Assembly (NCBI RefSeq): GCF_040947875.1
Contig: NZ_JBFRXN010000003.1
Span: forward strand, 496,001-560,000
Direction of reading: 5' to 3'
Source: Pseudomonas sp. MYb118
Lineage (GTDB): Bacteria; Pseudomonadota; Gammaproteobacteria; Pseudomonadales; Pseudomonadaceae
DNA: 64,000 nt
Every line of letters starts with the position of its first letter. Position 1 is the stretch's first letter. The position numbers and the translations under genes were made by a program. This document shows, piece after piece, positions 61,300-64,000 of this stretch. The notes beneath the pieces were generated by a model. That model did not search any database. It saw only the letters and a program-made list of their open reading frames with translations, and was not told the DNA's origin.

Positions 61300-62373
61300 A
61301 TGCTGAAGTTTTTCTACACCTTCCTGCTGATACTCGGTGCAGGTTACGGTTCTGCTGCGCGTGCAGAGTCGGTGTTGTTCCTCAATCCGGGCGAAGTGGA
61401 CGAGGCATTCTGGGTCAGTTACTCGCAATTCATGCAGGCGGCGGCCACCGACCTGGGGATTGACCTGCGCATCGTCTATTCCCGGCGCCTGCCCGAACTG
61501 ACCGTGGCCCAGGCTCGCCAGGCGCTGCAAGGTCCCGATCGCCCCGATTATCTGGTCTTCGCCAACGAACAATACATCGCCCCGCAGGTGCTGCGGCTGG
61601 CGCAGGGCAGCGGTGTGAAGCTGTTCATGGTCAATGCTTCGCTGACGGCCAACCAGATGAGCCTGCTCGGCGAGCGCCCGGATCGGCTGGGCAGCCTGGT
61701 GCCCAACGACGAGGAGGGCGGTTACCTGATGGCCAAGGAGCTGATTCGCCAGCATCGGCCGGTAGCGCCCGGCCAGACGATCGACATGCTGGCGTTTTCC
61801 GGCCTGAAGATCACGCCGTCGGCGCAACTGCGCGAAAAAGGCATGATGCGGGCGCTGGCCGAGCATCCCGAAGTTCGCCTGCGGCAACTGGTCTACGGCG
61901 GCTGGACACACAAACGGGCCTATGAGCAGGCGAAATTGCTGCGTCAGCGTTACCCGAATGTCTCGCTGGTGTGGTCGGCCAATGACGAAATGGCCTTTGG
62001 CGCGATGCAGGCCTACACCGAGGCCGGCCAGGTGCCGGGCAAGGACGTGCTGTTCAGCGCGGTCAACACCTCAAAGGAGGCCTTGCAGGCGAAGGTGCAG
62101 GGGCGCCTGACTGCGCTGATCGGCGGGCACTTCACCCTCGGCGGCTGGGCGCTGGTGCAGTTGCATGACATCGACCGTGGCGTGGACATCAGCCGTTACG
62201 GCGGTCGGGACCGGCAGATCCCGCTGCTGCAACTGATCGACACGGCCACCGCCAGGCGCATGCTGGCCATGGGCGAGGCGCCGGACTACGGCGTGGACTT
62301 CCGCAAGATGTCTGCCAAGGGCCGACCCGCCGGCTATCGCTACCCGTTCACCCTGCAAACCCTGATGCGCTAG
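61300..62373 (+). CDS. Periplasmic substrate-binding protein (LacI/ribose-binding type)
   Basis: This 357-residue protein has a Sec signal peptide (MLKFFYTFLLILGAGYGSAARA, cleavage before ESVLF). A type I periplasmic-binding fold follows, with FLNPGEVDEAFWVSYSQFMQAAA, ANEQYIAPQVLRLAQ and VWSANDEMAFGAMQAYTEAG. No permease or ATPase gene is nearby, so it may feed a membrane sensor or a distant transporter. In other pseudomonads such orphan binding proteins pair with GGDEF/EAL or histidine-kinase sensors. No such gene is visible here. The ligand is unknown. Confidence 0.88.
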   Translation: MLKFFYTFLLILGAGYGSAARAESVLFLNPGEVDEAFWVSYSQFMQAAATDLGIDLRIVYSRRLPELTVAQARQALQGPDRPDYLVFANEQYIAPQVLRLAQGSGVKLFMVNASLTANQMSLLGERPDRLGSLVPNDEEGGYLMAKELIRQHRPVAPGQTIDMLAFSGLKITPSAQLREKGMMRALAEHPEVRLRQLVYGGWTHKRAYEQAKLLRQRYPNVSLVWSANDEMAFGAMQAYTEAGQVPGKDVLFSAVNTSKEALQAKVQGRLTALIGGHFTLGGWALVQLHDIDRGVDISRYGGRDRQIPLLQLIDTATARRMLAMGEAPDYGVDFRKMSAKGRPAGYRYPFTLQTLMR

Positions 62374-62588
62374 ACCCCGGCCAGCAACAGCACCAGTTGC
62401 ACGATGCCGTACAGCGACAGGGCGAACACCACCGTGAAGAGGATCCCCAGGATCACGAAGTGACTGGGCTTGCCATGGGTGAAGTCCCGGGCCCGGTTTT
62501 TCCCGCTCTGCACCCCGAACGCCGCCGCCATCACGCTGTGCAACATTTGCCAGAAGGTTGGCGGTTTGTTGTCGATTGGATCGTCCAT
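62370..62588 (-). CDS. DUF2970 small membrane protein
   Basis: This 72-residue protein has the DUF2970 pattern: TFWQMLHSVMAAAFGVQSGKNRARDF, then a C-terminal membrane segment HFVILGILFTVVFALSLYGIVQLVLLL. The gene overlaps the convergent binding-protein stop by four bases. Function is unknown. Its C-terminal segment is a single transmembrane helix, with the basic N-terminal part in the cytoplasm. Confidence 0.9.
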   Translation of the reverse strand: MDDPIDNKPPTFWQMLHSVMAAAFGVQSGKNRARDFTHGKPSHFVILGILFTVVFALSLYGIVQLVLLLAGV

Positions 62589-62651
62589 AAACCCCTCGTC
62601 TCGAAGTAGGCGTGTTGAGCATAGACAATGCCTGTAAACACCGCCCCCCCC

Positions 62652-62751
62652 TGTAGGAGCGAGCTTGCTCGCGATGGTAGATCAGGCAACGCTGGCGTCC
62701 TGACACCCCGCGTCATCGTTAGCGACCATCGCGAGCAAGCTCGCTCCTACA
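62652..62751. repeat. REP pair
   Basis: Two inverted TGTAGGAGCGAGCTTGCTCGCGATGG units lie upstream of the third toxin-like gene. Confidence 0.9.
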
Positions 62752-62839
62752 GGGTAAAGGGGAAGGGGAGATAACTATCTACCACCTGCCACTCAGCCGC
62801 CCATGATGTGCTGTCGCTCCCACCCAAAGGAGCGCCCAC

Positions 62840-64000
62840 ATGCCCCATCCCCACGTCACCCACAGCATCCACGCGCCATTGCTCGAACAGTCCATCCCAG
62901 ATTGGCTGACCCAGGCCACGCCGCAACATCGTGAGGCACTGAGGAACGCCAACGCGCCGCTACCAGCCTGGTATCGCCAAGCCCCAAGACAACAACGCAA
63001 GGCGCTTGACGATAGCCTGGTCGCCCATTTCAAGGCGCAGAATCAACTGGGCGAGGCCCTGGCCGGGTTGCAGGACATCCACACCTTCGCCGAACCGCTG
63101 CTGCGGCAATGCCTCAAGACCCGGTTCGGGGTCGAGCTGGACGTCAACCAGACCTTCCTGCACCTGCTGCAAACGGTCGGGGTGGGCGCGGTGCTGCCGA
63201 TTGAAATCGGTGCCTTCGAGGTGTCGAAGATGTCATTGCTGCAAGCCGCGCTGCACAACTTCGAAGAAGCCGAGTTCGAACCCGATGCCTTTCATCGCGC
63301 GTCCGGATTTGCCGTTCAATCGGCGCAATCCGCCACGCTGGAGCCCGTCGCGACATCCATGAGCGTGCCGGATTTCATCCAGGCCTGCCGGGCGCTGGAT
63401 CTCGGCGACCAATACCAGCAGCACCTCAAGGGCGTGCTGTACCCCGACGATCCTGCGGCCCTGTACACCCTGCGCGAGCGATTCGACGCCGCGCAGAAAA
63501 CCGCCCTGCGTGCCGCCGCCGAACGGGCGTTGCTGCAAAACGATATCGTGCCGGCCGACCACACTTCGATCCTGGCGATCATCGACGGTGACCGGCAGCC
63601 CCGGCAGGGGGGAAAGCCGATCCGCTTCTGTGAAATGACCCTGATGGACCGCCCGTTGAACGGCTGCATTGGCTTCACCTTCGGCGATCCCGCAGAGGAT
63701 CCCGACGACCTGTTGCTGTACATCCCCGACGACCCTCATCACCCGCTCAAGCGCTACAAGACCTCGCAACTGGAAACAGCCCTCAGGCAGCAGTTCACGG
63801 CCAGGGATGAAGCCGCGCCGGACGACGGCCACCCTACGGCTTATCAGCGCTTCTTTAGCCGCTTTTTGGCCTATTCCGACCGCCCGTACTACTTCAGCCA
63901 GTTCACCGTCGACACCCCCGATGCCAGCTTCACCGACCGGCTGGCCACGCATTTTTCCCTGCTTCACGAAATGGGCTCAGGCCATGGCCGAGCACGAAAC
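62840..64000 (+). CDS. Giant DUF6543 toxin-type protein 3, N-terminal part (runs off right edge)
   Basis: The ATG at 62840 (MPHPHVTHSIHAPLLEQS), with AAAGGAG nine bases upstream, opens a frame that stays open to base 64000 (387 residues). It aligns along its visible length with the N-terminal third of the protein at 49730: FIQACRALDLGDQYQQHLKGVL against FAQLCRTLDLGKQYQRHVKTLF, and LYIPDDPHHPLKRYKTS against VYLPGDPLHPLKEYAS. It is therefore a third DUF6543-family member in this window. Whether LRR and NEL parts follow cannot be seen. A REP pair sits between it and the DUF2970 gene. Confidence 0.85.
   Translation, partial: MPHPHVTHSIHAPLLEQSIPDWLTQATPQHREALRNANAPLPAWYRQAPRQQRKALDDSLVAHFKAQNQLGEALAGLQDIHTFAEPLLRQCLKTRFGVELDVNQTFLHLLQTVGVGAVLPIEIGAFEVSKMSLLQAALHNFEEAEFEPDAFHRASGFAVQSAQSATLEPVATSMSVPDFIQACRALDLGDQYQQHLKGVLYPDDPAALYTLRERFDAAQKTALRAAAERALLQNDIVPADHTSILAIIDGDRQPRQGGKPIRFCEMTLMDRPLNGCIGFTFGDPAEDPDDLLLYIPDDPHHPLKRYKTSQLETALRQQFTARDEAAPDDGHPTAYQRFFSRFLAYSDRPYYFSQFTVDTPDASFTDRLATHFSLLHEMGSGHGRARN

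Overview
The window is chromosomal DNA of a Pseudomonas of the fluorescens group. The evidence is the high-GC codon use, the many REP palindromes of the type TGTAGGAGCGAGC...GCTCGCGATGG between genes, the lexA2-imuA-imuB-dnaE2 mutagenesis cassette, the paired CysI/DUF934 genes, and Pseudomonas-type DUF6543/LRR/NEL toxin-like proteins.

Layout. 1-2.1 kb: a lower-GC accessory stretch (start of a helicase running off the left edge, a hypothetical gene, a possible small peptide) that ends at the 3' side of a tRNA-Ser gene. 2.3-8.4 kb: housekeeping genes (YccA/Bax inhibitor-1, an Lrp regulator divergent from a DMT exporter, a FUSC membrane protein, GapN-like dehydrogenase, DyP peroxidase). 8.6-15.9 kb: a tight operon with a GntR regulator, an AprA/AprB-like flavoprotein and ferredoxin pair, a nitrate/sulfonate/taurine-type ABC importer, a HEAT-repeat protein and a DUF971 protein. 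It looks like uptake plus redox processing of an unidentified, probably sulfur-containing, compound. 16.1-21.9 kb: the damage-inducible lexA2-imuA-imuB-dnaE2 operon with a LexA2-type operator at the start codon. 22.1-27 kb: a hybrid histidine kinase and a UvrA paralogue. 27.2-32.6 kb (minus): six overlapping genes forming a stressosome-type module (RsbR, RsbS, RsbT, a kinase/phosphatase fusion, a histidine kinase, a hybrid kinase).

33.2-40.6 kb: a TetR regulator, an AcoX-like protein, two glycine-decarboxylase-P-like subunits without the T and H proteins, an acyl-CoA ligase and an NTF2-like protein. Five copies of one 15-bp palindrome flank the two ends of this block, which suggests a single TetR regulon. 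40.8-45.4 kb: small stress-type proteins, an SMP-30-like protein, a sterol-desaturase/SRPBCC fusion and a LysR regulator. 45.57-46.72 kb: an IS110-family element inserted inside a REP palindrome. Its non-coding end folds by eye into target and donor loops that match the REP target and the element ends, so it is a candidate REP-programmed bridge RNA. 47-49.6 kb: a dispersed repeat, SCP2, a histidine phosphatase and SohB. 49.7-58.4 kb and 62.8 kb to the end: three paralogous giant toxin-like proteins. The first two have NEL-like C-termini that appear to lack the catalytic cysteine. 58.6-62.6 kb: DUF934/CysI sulfite reduction, a small membrane peptide, a periplasmic binding protein and a DUF2970 protein.

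The strongest novel candidates are the IS110 bridge RNA reading REP DNA, the AprAB-like/ABC/HEAT/DUF971 operon, and the TetR-controlled AcoX-GcvP-like operon.
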